A stretch of DNA of 50,815 nt, taken from positions 1 through 50,815 of the forward strand of contig CAZFWT010000004.1 of NCBI GenBank assembly GCA_964522635.1, in the 5' to 3' direction. The notes beneath the pieces were generated by a model. The model searched no databases, had not been told where the DNA came from, and worked only from the letters and a program-made list of their open reading frames with translations. This DNA is from JACGMN01 sp964522635. GTDB lineage: Archaea; Halobacteriota; Syntropharchaeia; Alkanophagales; Methanospirareceae. Below are positions 7,757-14,745 of this stretch, one piece after another. The position numbers were made by a program, and so were the translations under genes. The stretch's first letter is position 1; each line of letters starts with the position of its first letter.

Positions 7757-9220
7757 TCATCGCTCAACCGGCCGTTGGTAATCGAAACGAGCGCCTGTGT
7801 GAGCGCGCCAATCGAGATCGCGCTGGAAGACGCCCTGTACATCTTCCCGCTGCACCACCAGTCTCGCCTCACCTGAGTTTGAGATCAGCACTTTTGCGGG
7901 TCTTGGAAAGGAGTTCGTGGTCGCAGCGAAGAAATCGGCATAGGCGCCGGTGTCATAGATAATCAGGTAATCACCCCGTTTCGGCCTGCCCTGCAGCGGA
8001 TATTTAATTCGATAGAGCAGATCGCCGGTGAAACAGAGATTGCCGGCAATAAACGTCTCAAACCGCTCGCTCGCTTCGGAGATAGTAGCTGCGATCTCCA
8101 CATGATGCAGTTGCTCGGGTACAATGAGGTTCTGCGAATGGAGATGAACGCCCGCATTGACGTGGACGATGTTGTGCCCTTCCGGCGTGGTGCCCACGTG
8201 GCCGACCTGAACCACGGTCACCTGAGCGTTGCCAACAATACTCCGCCCGGGCTCGATGACCACGCGTGGCGAGCCAAGCTCTTCCAGATTCTCCTTGAAG
8301 GACTTTGCTCCTGAGAGGCGTTCGGTGAACAGTTGCTGAATGAAGCGATCGGGTGTAAACGGGCAGTACAGCTCTTCGGACATCCAGTCGCCCGCGCAGT
8401 TATACCCGAGCTGCTCGTTCGCCCACGTAGTGACCGTTTTGGGATCAGCAATTGCGCGCTTCATTGCAGCCCATTCGTCTCTGCTGAGGTACGAGATCCC
8501 GCAGCCACCGCCGAGATTGAGCTCGTTGACGACAAAGCCGAAAGCGTTAGCCTCCCTGGCGAGCGATACGAGCGTTTCGCACACCCGCTGGTACGCGGTG
8601 ATATCAGTAATCTGCGACCCAAGATGCACCATCAGGCCGTTGGGAACGAGCTGCTCGAGGGCGGCCACCTGCTGAAAAACCGCCCGTGCGCGTTGAATGG
8701 GTATGCCAAACTTGCTCCACGCGCTGGAGGTCGTTATCGCGGGCGCAGTAATCGAGGCGAGTGGAAACCCCGCGAGCCGCAAATTGACCTTTGCCTCCAT
8801 TCCCAGCTCACGCGCGAGCGCATCGATAACCGCTAACTCTGCCTCGGGATCCGCGTTGATCACGATTCCTTGCTGTATGCAGGCTGTGAGGTACTTGTCG
8901 CTCTTGCAGTTACCATTCGCCCGGATCTTCGCCGGCGGGATGCCGGCGTCGAGCGCGATCTGCAATTCGTACTCTGATGCGACATCGGCACCCGCACCAC
9001 ACTCGCCCAGAAGCTTGATAATCGCGAAGGTCGTATTTGCCTTCACCGCGTAGCATATGAGGTAATCGTCATAGACTGCTGCGAGCGCCGCGCGGTAGTG
9101 CTCGTAATTCGTCTCGATGAGAGATTCTGAGAGCACATAGAGTGGTGTGCCATACTCCCGCGCCAGCGCGACCATATCAACATTGCGAAGGGCACGATGC
9201 GCAGAATTCGACACTGGCAT
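7757..9220 (-). CDS. Diaminopimelate decarboxylase-like PLP enzyme (alanine racemase-type fold)
   Basis: A 487-residue member of the group IV decarboxylase family (LysA/ODC/carboxynorspermidine decarboxylase). The PLP lysine lies in CYAVKANTT near residue 58; GAGADVASEYEL, the glycine-rich LNLGGGCGISY and EPGRSIVGNAQ are phosphate- and PLP-binding blocks. The C-terminal barrel has NLCFTGDLL, corresponding to the active-site C-E-S-x-D position of LysA but reading C-F-T-G-D, and YDTGAYADFF. It is about 60 residues longer than typical LysA, with an insertion around residues 245-310. It may be a true LysA or a decarboxylase of another diamino acid. It lies 45 bases downstream of the radical SAM-MoaD gene. 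Confidence 0.82.
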   Translation of the reverse strand: MPVSNSAHRALRNVDMVALAREYGTPLYVLSESLIETNYEHYRAALAAVYDDYLICYAVKANTTFAIIKLLGECGAGADVASEYELQIALDAGIPPAKIRANGNCKSDKYLTACIQQGIVINADPEAELAVIDALARELGMEAKVNLRLAGFPLASITAPAITTSSAWSKFGIPIQRARAVFQQVAALEQLVPNGLMVHLGSQITDITAYQRVCETLVSLAREANAFGFVVNELNLGGGCGISYLSRDEWAAMKRAIADPKTVTTWANEQLGYNCAGDWMSEELYCPFTPDRFIQQLFTERLSGAKSFKENLEELGSPRVVIEPGRSIVGNAQVTVVQVGHVGTTPEGHNIVHVNAGVHLHSQNLIVPEQLHHVEIAATISEASERFETFIAGNLCFTGDLLYRIKYPLQGRPKRGDYLIIYDTGAYADFFAATTNSFPRPAKVLISNSGEARLVVQREDVQGVFQRDLDWRAHTGARFDYQRPVER

Positions 9221-9265
9221 GTTCTTTACCTCTTTGTTCTGGAGTATAAATTGCCTGGGGGCTCA

Positions 9266-10522
9266 TCACCCGCCACTCACCCAGGAGAGAATGACGAGCT
9301 CATCACCGCCCCGAACTTCGGTCTGGAGCCCCTGTAACTTCCCGATTTCGAGCCCGTTGAGGTACAGCGAGAAGGATCGTTTGAGGGTTAGAGGGCCATC
9401 CGTACCGCCGAACACTTCATCACGGAATTGTCCACCGTACTCAACAGACAACCGGTTTATCACCGCTTCGACCCTCATCGAGCCGTTACACGTCAGTTCT
9501 GTGGACTTCGTCTTCGTGATCGCATGAAGCGAGCTGGTAAATTTCACGGTAACCGAGCCACCCCGAGTATCCGTTTCCTTGTGCGGCTGTGTCCGCGACT
9601 CCGCATGCTCTGAGATACCGACCAGGCTGCGTCTGAGCTCTGCATCCCATGCTATCTTCTGCCAGGCTTCCAGCAATTGCTCACGCGACTTATCGGCGCT
9701 CAACCACGCCAGCCGATCTTCCTTCTGATCCTCCATACTCCGTCGCTTCACCGTGAGGTCTGGATAGACCGTGATCCAGGTTTTTTGCGGCGGCGGTGTG
9801 GGGTATTCGCGATAACAACTGCGACTGACGATCGCATTCGGGAGATAGTTTGAGGCAACGTCATATGCACGCTCCATCTCCTCGAGTGTGGGGCGGCGTG
9901 AGACGCGGTCAAACGCAAAGGTCGGTGCAAAGGGATTGATACGGTACGGGATAGTCTTATTCACCGTGGCGAGGAACCGTGCGATCTGCTCGATCTCATC
10001 CAGATCCACGATTCCGGGGATGAAGACAGTCTGCACAATCAGAGTAATACCGCTCGCGTTCAACCGCTCGATCGCCCGGAGCACCGGTTTGCTCGATTTG
10101 CCGGTGTACCACTGGTGCAGCTCCTCGGAGAATGCCTTCACATCCACATGCGCCTCGGTCAAGCCCGCTTCTGTCAATTCAGGCACGTACTGCTCATCCT
10201 CGCCCAGGGCGTACCCATTGGTCATCAGCACGATCTTGGTGAACCCGCGCGTCTTCAAGCCGCTGACAAGCTGCACCAAATACACCTTATCGAGCGTGGG
10301 CTCGCCGCCGGTGATCATCGCCTCGCTGGGGAGCTTGCCGTAATAATCGAAACATGCTCGCTCCATTCGCGCGAGGGCCTCCGCAGCGGTGAGCTGCGTC
10401 CCGCCTTCGTCACGTGCTGGCCTGAAGCAGCCCCGGCAGCGGAAATTGCAGCCCCGGAGCATGAACCAGACACGGGGCTCGATTTCTGAGAGCGTGAAAT
10501 ACTGCAATCCGCGTGTGTGCAT
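9266..10522 (-). CDS. Radical SAM protein fused to a C-terminal MoaD/ThiS-like sulfur-carrier domain
   Basis: A 418-residue two-domain protein. Residues about 15-300 form a radical SAM domain with the cluster motif CNFRCRGC (CxxxCxxC) near residue 25, a GGEPTLD motif near 93, and a downstream region like pyruvate formate-lyase-activating and AOR cofactor-modifying enzymes. Residues about 325-418 resemble a MoaD/ubiquitin-like fold: SVTVKFTSSLHAI, LKRSFSLYLNGLEI, GGDELVILSWVSGG. The protein ends in Gly-Gly, the tail activated to a thiocarboxylate in MoaD and ThiS. A TATA box (CCTTTTATT on the minus strand, 10549-10557) lies about 30 bases upstream of the ATG, so the mRNA is probably leaderless. 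Role unknown; Mo/W-pterin cofactor modification is the best guess. Confidence 0.85.
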   Translation of the reverse strand: MHTRGLQYFTLSEIEPRVWFMLRGCNFRCRGCFRPARDEGGTQLTAAEALARMERACFDYYGKLPSEAMITGGEPTLDKVYLVQLVSGLKTRGFTKIVLMTNGYALGEDEQYVPELTEAGLTEAHVDVKAFSEELHQWYTGKSSKPVLRAIERLNASGITLIVQTVFIPGIVDLDEIEQIARFLATVNKTIPYRINPFAPTFAFDRVSRRPTLEEMERAYDVASNYLPNAIVSRSCYREYPTPPPQKTWITVYPDLTVKRRSMEDQKEDRLAWLSADKSREQLLEAWQKIAWDAELRRSLVGISEHAESRTQPHKETDTRGGSVTVKFTSSLHAITKTKSTELTCNGSMRVEAVINRLSVEYGGQFRDEVFGGTDGPLTLKRSFSLYLNGLEIGKLQGLQTEVRGGDELVILSWVSGG

Positions 10523-10621
10523 ACTTACTTGGGATTATGACGGCGGGTAATAAAAGGATGCAGAAAACCCGGCTCCTAGCTCTTTTTATATCAGCGTGCG
10601 AATAGTAGAGTGGTGTACTGG

Positions 10622-11485
10622 ATGATGATACGCGTGTTTTCAGTCGTGATGATCGGGCTCGTACTGCTCGCGGCGTTCGCCAGTGGTGGCGCGCAAAACG
10701 GACCTGTACCCTCCGCGTTAGAAGAGCACGGCCTGCGGATCATCGAGCTGGGCACTGACAAGGACGTCTATTCAGCGCGGGAAGAGGTGGATATCTTCCT
10801 GTCGATCTACACACCGGCGAACCTGAGCACCGTTGAAGTCAAGGTGACGGGCGTGAAGAGTTCAAAAGGCGTGTACTATGTCTCTTATTCGAGCCAGACA
10901 GCGCTCCAGGCGGGTGAAAATAATATCACCTTCACGAAGACGCTGCCCGCGTGCTCGAAATGCGCGGGTATAAGCCAGGGGACCTATTTCATTGACGCCG
11001 CAGTCAGCTATGGGGATGAGGTAGTCACGGCCACGCACAGCATTGCAATCACGTCCACTGCGAATACGGTGATTCCGGTGAACGTCGAGGTTGACGAGGT
11101 GAAGCGCTGGACGGATAACGCTGATGAAGAGGTCGTGGTGGTTGATCTGCGGTCGGAGGAGGAGTATGACGCCGGGCATATCAAAGGTGCACGCTCCATT
11201 CCGCTCGGGAATCTGACCAATCAGACGGCTGCATTGAACACGAGCAAGAAGATCGTGATCTACAGCGCAGATGGCAGCAACAGCTCGGTAGCAGGTACGG
11301 TGCTCATGGAGCGGGGATTCGAGCGGGTGTATCCGGTGATCGGCGGTCTGCATGCCTGGAACGATAGCGGCTATGTTATGGTGACGACAGCAGAAGAAAC
11401 CCCGACTGCGGAGCCCGGATTCGAGCTCACGGTGGCCATTGCGGCTCTGATGGCTGTTGCGTATTTGATACGGCGGCGGCGTTGA
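10622..11485 (+). CDS. Secreted rhodanese-like protein with PGF-CTERM surface anchor, catalytic cysteine missing
   Basis: About 287 residues. An N-terminal signal peptide (IRVFSVVMIGLVLLAAFASG) is followed by an immunoglobulin-like region (about 35-140) containing CSKCAG, then a rhodanese domain (about 150-255) with VVVVDLRSEEEYDAGHIKGA and GGLHAWNDSGY. The rhodanese loop that normally holds the catalytic cysteine reads IYSADGSNSS, with serine in its place. The C-terminus is PGF, a hydrophobic helix, then RRRR: the PGF-CTERM signal processed by archaeosortase A, so the protein is probably lipid-anchored outside the cell. Start is ATG 10622, with a TATA box (10583-10590) placing transcription start near 10614. 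A GTG at 10610 is an alternative start. Confidence 0.82.
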   Translation: MMIRVFSVVMIGLVLLAAFASGGAQNGPVPSALEEHGLRIIELGTDKDVYSAREEVDIFLSIYTPANLSTVEVKVTGVKSSKGVYYVSYSSQTALQAGENNITFTKTLPACSKCAGISQGTYFIDAAVSYGDEVVTATHSIAITSTANTVIPVNVEVDEVKRWTDNADEEVVVVDLRSEEEYDAGHIKGARSIPLGNLTNQTAALNTSKKIVIYSADGSNSSVAGTVLMERGFERVYPVIGGLHAWNDSGYVMVTTAEETPTAEPGFELTVAIAALMAVAYLIRRRR

Positions 11486-11523
11486 CTGTGCTGTGATGAA
11501 TCGAATAACGGAACGCATACGCG

Positions 11524-12429
11524 CTATGCGCTATAGAACCCCGAAGAGCATCGCGANNNNNNNNNNNNNNNNNNNNNNNNNNNNNNNNNNNNNNNNNNNN
11601 NNNNNNNNNNNNNNNNNNNNNNNNNNNNNNNNNNNNNNNNNNNNNNNNNNNNNNNNGGTATGGCCAGGGTGGACTTCTCACGCCAGAAATCGAGCACGTT
11701 GATGAGCCCGGCCGGGATGACGATTGCGATTATGACGGCACGCATGACTGGCGTGATGCCCGAGAGGAGGTAGAACTCCAGGATTCCAAACCCCACGATC
11801 ACGTGCGTGGCGAACACACTGGCAATGAAGGTGAGGCCGATGATCAGCACGCCACGCTTCGACTTTACCATGAGCAGCGAGGCAAGCAGAACGATCAAAA
11901 CGGCGAACCCACAGGGGTTGATGCCCTCGACCAGCGCCGTTCCGATAAGCATGAGAAGCAAAGAAGGATCGTTCGTCTCCTGGTCGCCCGTTTCCCCGAC
12001 CACTGCACGAGGATCAGGGCATTCGTGCTCCATGCAGTACGCGAGCTCAGCCGCAAGCCGCTCCTTCGTCAACTCGTAGCCGATTAAGGCCGTCGTACCG
12101 ACGAACGCCGCCGGTATATCCACCGCAGGGGGGTTGTACGCCAGAATGAACTTGTTAAAGAGGTCGCTGTTGCTTTCATTACGTGAGATCTCAAACTTGT
12201 AAAGCTCAAGCTGTGGGTAGACCGCTTCAAGCTCTTCGATCTGCGGGGTTATCTCCTTGCAGTGCGCACAATCCGCGCCGTAGAAGTAGTAGACCGGAAC
12301 CGAGCCCTGTGCCGCTGCGCCGAAGGGAAAAACGAGCGCGGTAAGCAGAACGAGCGCAAGAGCGAGTGCGTGGGGTAATCGTGATACTGCCATTCCCGTG
12401 TTTCGCTGCAGCGTCTTTGCTGGTCTCAT
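11524..12429 (-). CDS. Secreted thioredoxin-like domain fused to a CcdA/DsbD-type membrane domain (interrupted by assembly gap)
   Basis: A signal peptide (SRLPHALALALVLLTALVF) leads to a thioredoxin-like domain with FYGADCAHCKEI (CxxC) and two further cysteines (CMEHEC). Transmembrane helices follow, with INPCGFAVLIVLL, the conserved NPC of CcdA-like electron-transfer proteins, then GLTFIASVFATHVIVGFG. Such proteins carry reducing equivalents across the membrane to extracytoplasmic thiols. The coding sequence enters a run of about 100 N, so roughly 34 residues and the true reading frame at the end are unknown: the frame as given stops at 11524, while another frame after the gap reads AMLFGVL then stop at 11530, a more natural hydrophobic ending. 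Start chosen at 12429 (GGAG upstream); 12453 (GTG) is possible. Confidence 0.8.
   Translation of the reverse strand: MRPAKTLQRNTGMAVSRLPHALALALVLLTALVFPFGAAAQGSVPVYYFYGADCAHCKEITPQIEELEAVYPQLELYKFEISRNESNSDLFNKFILAYNPPAVDIPAAFVGTTALIGYELTKERLAAELAYCMEHECPDPRAVVGETGDQETNDPSLLLMLIGTALVEGINPCGFAVLIVLLASLLMVKSKRGVLIIGLTFIASVFATHVIVGFGILEFYLLSGITPVMRAVIIAIVIPAGLINVLDFWREKSTLAIXXXXXXXXXXXXXXXXXXXXXXXXXXXXXXXXXXSRCSSGFYSA
11556..11656. other. Assembly gap (run of N)
   Basis: About 100 undetermined bases. A round length of this kind is usually a scaffolding placeholder, so the real distance may differ. It interrupts the C-terminal membrane part of the thioredoxin/CcdA-like gene, and order or orientation across it is only as good as the scaffolding. 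Confidence 0.97.
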
Positions 12430-12474
12430 CGGGGATTCGCTCCGGCCTCGCACCTGCCTCGCCCGGTAAGTTCA

Positions 12475-12482
12475 CTTATATC
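12475..12482. promoter_or_regulatory. Overlapping divergent TATA boxes (ycaO and thioredoxin/CcdA-like gene)
   Basis: The sequence CTTATATC on the plus strand lies about 32 bases upstream of the ycaO ATG. Its complement GATATAAG lies about 50 bases upstream of the ATG at 12429 on the other strand. One A/T-rich core could serve both genes in opposite directions, so a regulator bound here would affect both. Confidence 0.5.
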
Positions 12483-12510
12483 TTGGAAGACTAAGTACCT
12501 ATTAGGCAGC

Positions 12511-13734
12511 ATGGAACTTAAGTCCTGCATCAAGCGATACAAGCGGGGTACGCACCGTGCAGTGCCACCTGCGGAGACTTTGAGCCGCGTGGAGCCGAAG
12601 TTGCCAGCTGCTGGTGTGACTGAGGTTACCGACATCACCGGACTTGATCGAATAGGGATACCGGTGTTTATCAGCCTCCGCCCGACTGCGGCGAGCAGCG
12701 CGGTGACCGTCCACAACGGTAAAGGGACAACACCAGAAGAAGCACAGGTCTCCGCAATCATGGAAGCAATCGAGCGCTGCTCGGCGGAAGTGGGTGACCG
12801 TGAGCTGGTGGTGGAGAGCTATGCAAGCCTGCAGAAGCGTGAGCAGGTGATGAACCCCTACGACTTGATTCTTCCCGGTTATGTGCGAGACGTCGAGAGC
12901 ATACGCATCCCGTGGGTGGAAGGGTACGATCTGCTGCAGGATGAATCGATCTACGTGCCGGCCAATGCGGTCTTTCACCCCTTATCGCCATACGACCGAA
13001 ACAGACTGTTCCGCACGAATACGAACGGGTTGGCGGGAGGTAATGAGCTGGAAGAGGCGATTTTTCACGGGCTCGCGGAAGTGATCGAGCGTGATGCGTG
13101 GTCGCTGGTGGAGATTACACGGGATACGGGGCCCGCGGTGCGTGTAGCGGATTGCGAGATTAGCTCGCTTGTCGATAAATTCCTGAACGTTTCTGTTTCC
13201 GTGCTCATACGCGAGATCACGAGCGACGTTGGGGTGCCGACCTTCGCCGCAGTCTCTGACGATGAGCAGTTAAAAGACCCTACGCTGCTCACCATTGGGA
13301 TGGGCACGCACACGGATGCGAGCGTGGCGATCAAGCGTGCGATCACGGAGGTGGCGCAGAGCAGACTGACGCAGATTCATGGTGCGCGCAGCGGATCGCC
13401 TGCAACGGCTATGAACAGGCTCATGGGTTACGAGTGGATGCGCAAGCAGAACCAGCACTGGTTCGAGGTGGCGAGGGATGAGGATTTTGCCTCCGCTGCG
13501 GCGCGATCGCTGGACACCAACGATTTCCTCGAGGACATCAATCACGTGTTGACGCGGCTCAAAGAGCGGGGATTTGAACGTGTGATCGTGGTGAACTTGA
13601 CGCAGGAGACAATTGGTGTACCGGTGGTGCGGGTCATTGTGCCGGGACTGGAGCTGTTTGGTGTCGACGGCGATCGGATCGGAGAGCGGTGCAAGGCGGC
13701 GCGAAGGGCTCGTTCGTCCGGTACATCATCTTAA
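12511..13734 (+). CDS. ycaO: YcaO-type McrA-glycine thioamidation protein
   Basis: A 407-residue YcaO-domain enzyme. In methanogens this protein uses ATP and a sulfide source to turn an McrA glycine backbone amide near the active site into thioglycine. ATP/Mg-binding features are the Glu-rich helix EEAQVSAIMEAIERCSAE (about residues 76-93), the FRTNTNGLAGGNELEEAIFH block and ERDAWSLVE, then AQSRLTQIHGAR near residue 290. The partner TfuA is not adjacent: the next gene is a convergent DUF2284 protein. A TATA box about 30 bases upstream suggests a very short leader. The C-terminal end is Arg/Ser-rich (AARRARSSGTSS), so a frameshift near the 3' end cannot be excluded. Confidence 0.9.
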   Translation: MELKSCIKRYKRGTHRAVPPAETLSRVEPKLPAAGVTEVTDITGLDRIGIPVFISLRPTAASSAVTVHNGKGTTPEEAQVSAIMEAIERCSAEVGDRELVVESYASLQKREQVMNPYDLILPGYVRDVESIRIPWVEGYDLLQDESIYVPANAVFHPLSPYDRNRLFRTNTNGLAGGNELEEAIFHGLAEVIERDAWSLVEITRDTGPAVRVADCEISSLVDKFLNVSVSVLIREITSDVGVPTFAAVSDDEQLKDPTLLTIGMGTHTDASVAIKRAITEVAQSRLTQIHGARSGSPATAMNRLMGYEWMRKQNQHWFEVARDEDFASAAARSLDTNDFLEDINHVLTRLKERGFERVIVVNLTQETIGVPVVRVIVPGLELFGVDGDRIGERCKAARRARSSGTSS

Positions 13735-13806
13735 TTACTGGGCCAGGTAGCCAAAGAGGCCGTCCCGTCCCGAAGGAAGGCACGCGATCACTCACCTATT
13801 CTTTCC

Positions 13807-14397
13807 TCAGTCTATCAGGAGTAGCCCGAAGAAGGCGATTTTCTCGTCCGGTGAGGTAAGCACCTCGAGCTCGTAGCCGGCATCGCGCACCGTTGTGATG
13901 ACGTCGATCCCACAGGCTTCCATCGCGGGCCGCACTTTGTCTTGGTGCTCGCAGAATCGCTTTGCTACCTGATCCAGCTCAAAGCCTTCGCGTTCCGGCA
14001 AGCAGTCCTCGCAGTACGTACAGGGCAGTGCAACCATGGCAAACGCCTTGTAATAGCCGGACAGAAAGGCATACCGCTCCAATTCGAACATCGTGTCGTG
14101 CATGGTCCGAATTGCATCCCAGAGATAGTGATGGATGCGGATCGGTGGCACGTTATAGTTTGGGGTCACCTCGAAGCGCGCGACGAGCGCGCGCTCATAG
14201 CACTGGATCAGCCGGCGCGTCTCCTCCACCGATGGCGTATACGGCGGGCAGCTCAGATGTTTACCGTATGCCCTGCACCCATACTGGCACTTCCAGCGTA
14301 CCCAGTCCGCGACCGCAATGATCTCGGTCGAGATGAGCTTGAAATCTGCATGTATGGCCTTTAACCCGTCCAGTAACGTAGCGAACTCTTTCTTCAT
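13807..14397 (-). CDS. DUF2284 predicted metal-binding protein
   Basis: A 196-residue cysteine-rich protein matching DUF2284, common in methanogens and sulfate reducers. Cysteines fall in two groups: KCQYGCRAYGKHLSCPPYTP near residues 35-55 and ALPCTYCEDCLPE near 125-138, with another in RFCEHQ. The CPPYTP element is the family hallmark. An Fe-S cluster or zinc site is likely; the function is unknown. It lies convergent to ycaO and about 95 bases downstream of a small zinc-ribbon gene on the same strand. Confidence 0.85.
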   Translation of the reverse strand: MKKEFATLLDGLKAIHADFKLISTEIIAVADWVRWKCQYGCRAYGKHLSCPPYTPSVEETRRLIQCYERALVARFEVTPNYNVPPIRIHHYLWDAIRTMHDTMFELERYAFLSGYYKAFAMVALPCTYCEDCLPEREGFELDQVAKRFCEHQDKVRPAMEACGIDVITTVRDAGYELEVLTSPDEKIAFFGLLLID

Positions 14398-14492
14398 CTT
14401 CGCGCTACCTGTAATGAGAAGAATAGACCAAGCTCAGCCAGAGCGTTTCGGCTGTTACGGCTACTGCTCAGGCAGGCCTCCAAGGCCCTTCC

Positions 14493-14645
14493 TTATGCCT
14501 TCTCGACGTTCTCTGACATGCACGACGGGCAAACGACCTTCTCGCCTAGTGCATCGAACTTATTGCCGCAGTCGTTGCACTTGTACCGCTCGACCGGCAA
14601 CTGCTCAATCTCGAGGTCGAAATCCCCGCCTCCTGCACTGCACAT
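14493..14645 (-). CDS. Small zinc-ribbon protein, 50 residues
   Basis: A short gene with ATG complement at 14643-14645 and TAA complement at 14493-14495. The product begins MCSAGGGDFDLEIEQLPVER and contains YKCNDCGNKFDALG then VVCPSCMSEN, two CxxC knuckles spaced like a rubredoxin-type zinc ribbon. On the minus strand a TATA box (CTTATATG, 14695-14702) lies about 50 bases upstream, so the gene has its own promoter. It sits between hyuB and the DUF2284 gene. Function unknown; such ribbons often bind nucleic acid or dock on a partner protein. Confidence 0.72.
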   Translation of the reverse strand: MCSAGGGDFDLEIEQLPVERYKCNDCGNKFDALGEKVVCPSCMSENVEKA

Positions 14646-14745
14646 TGCGATCACCAACACCTTTTCCGGTACTTGCTCAATAGGGCGCTGCGGACATATA
14701 AGCTTGACGCTTTAGATTTGAGACTGCTCGCTCAGTGAGCGGTCT

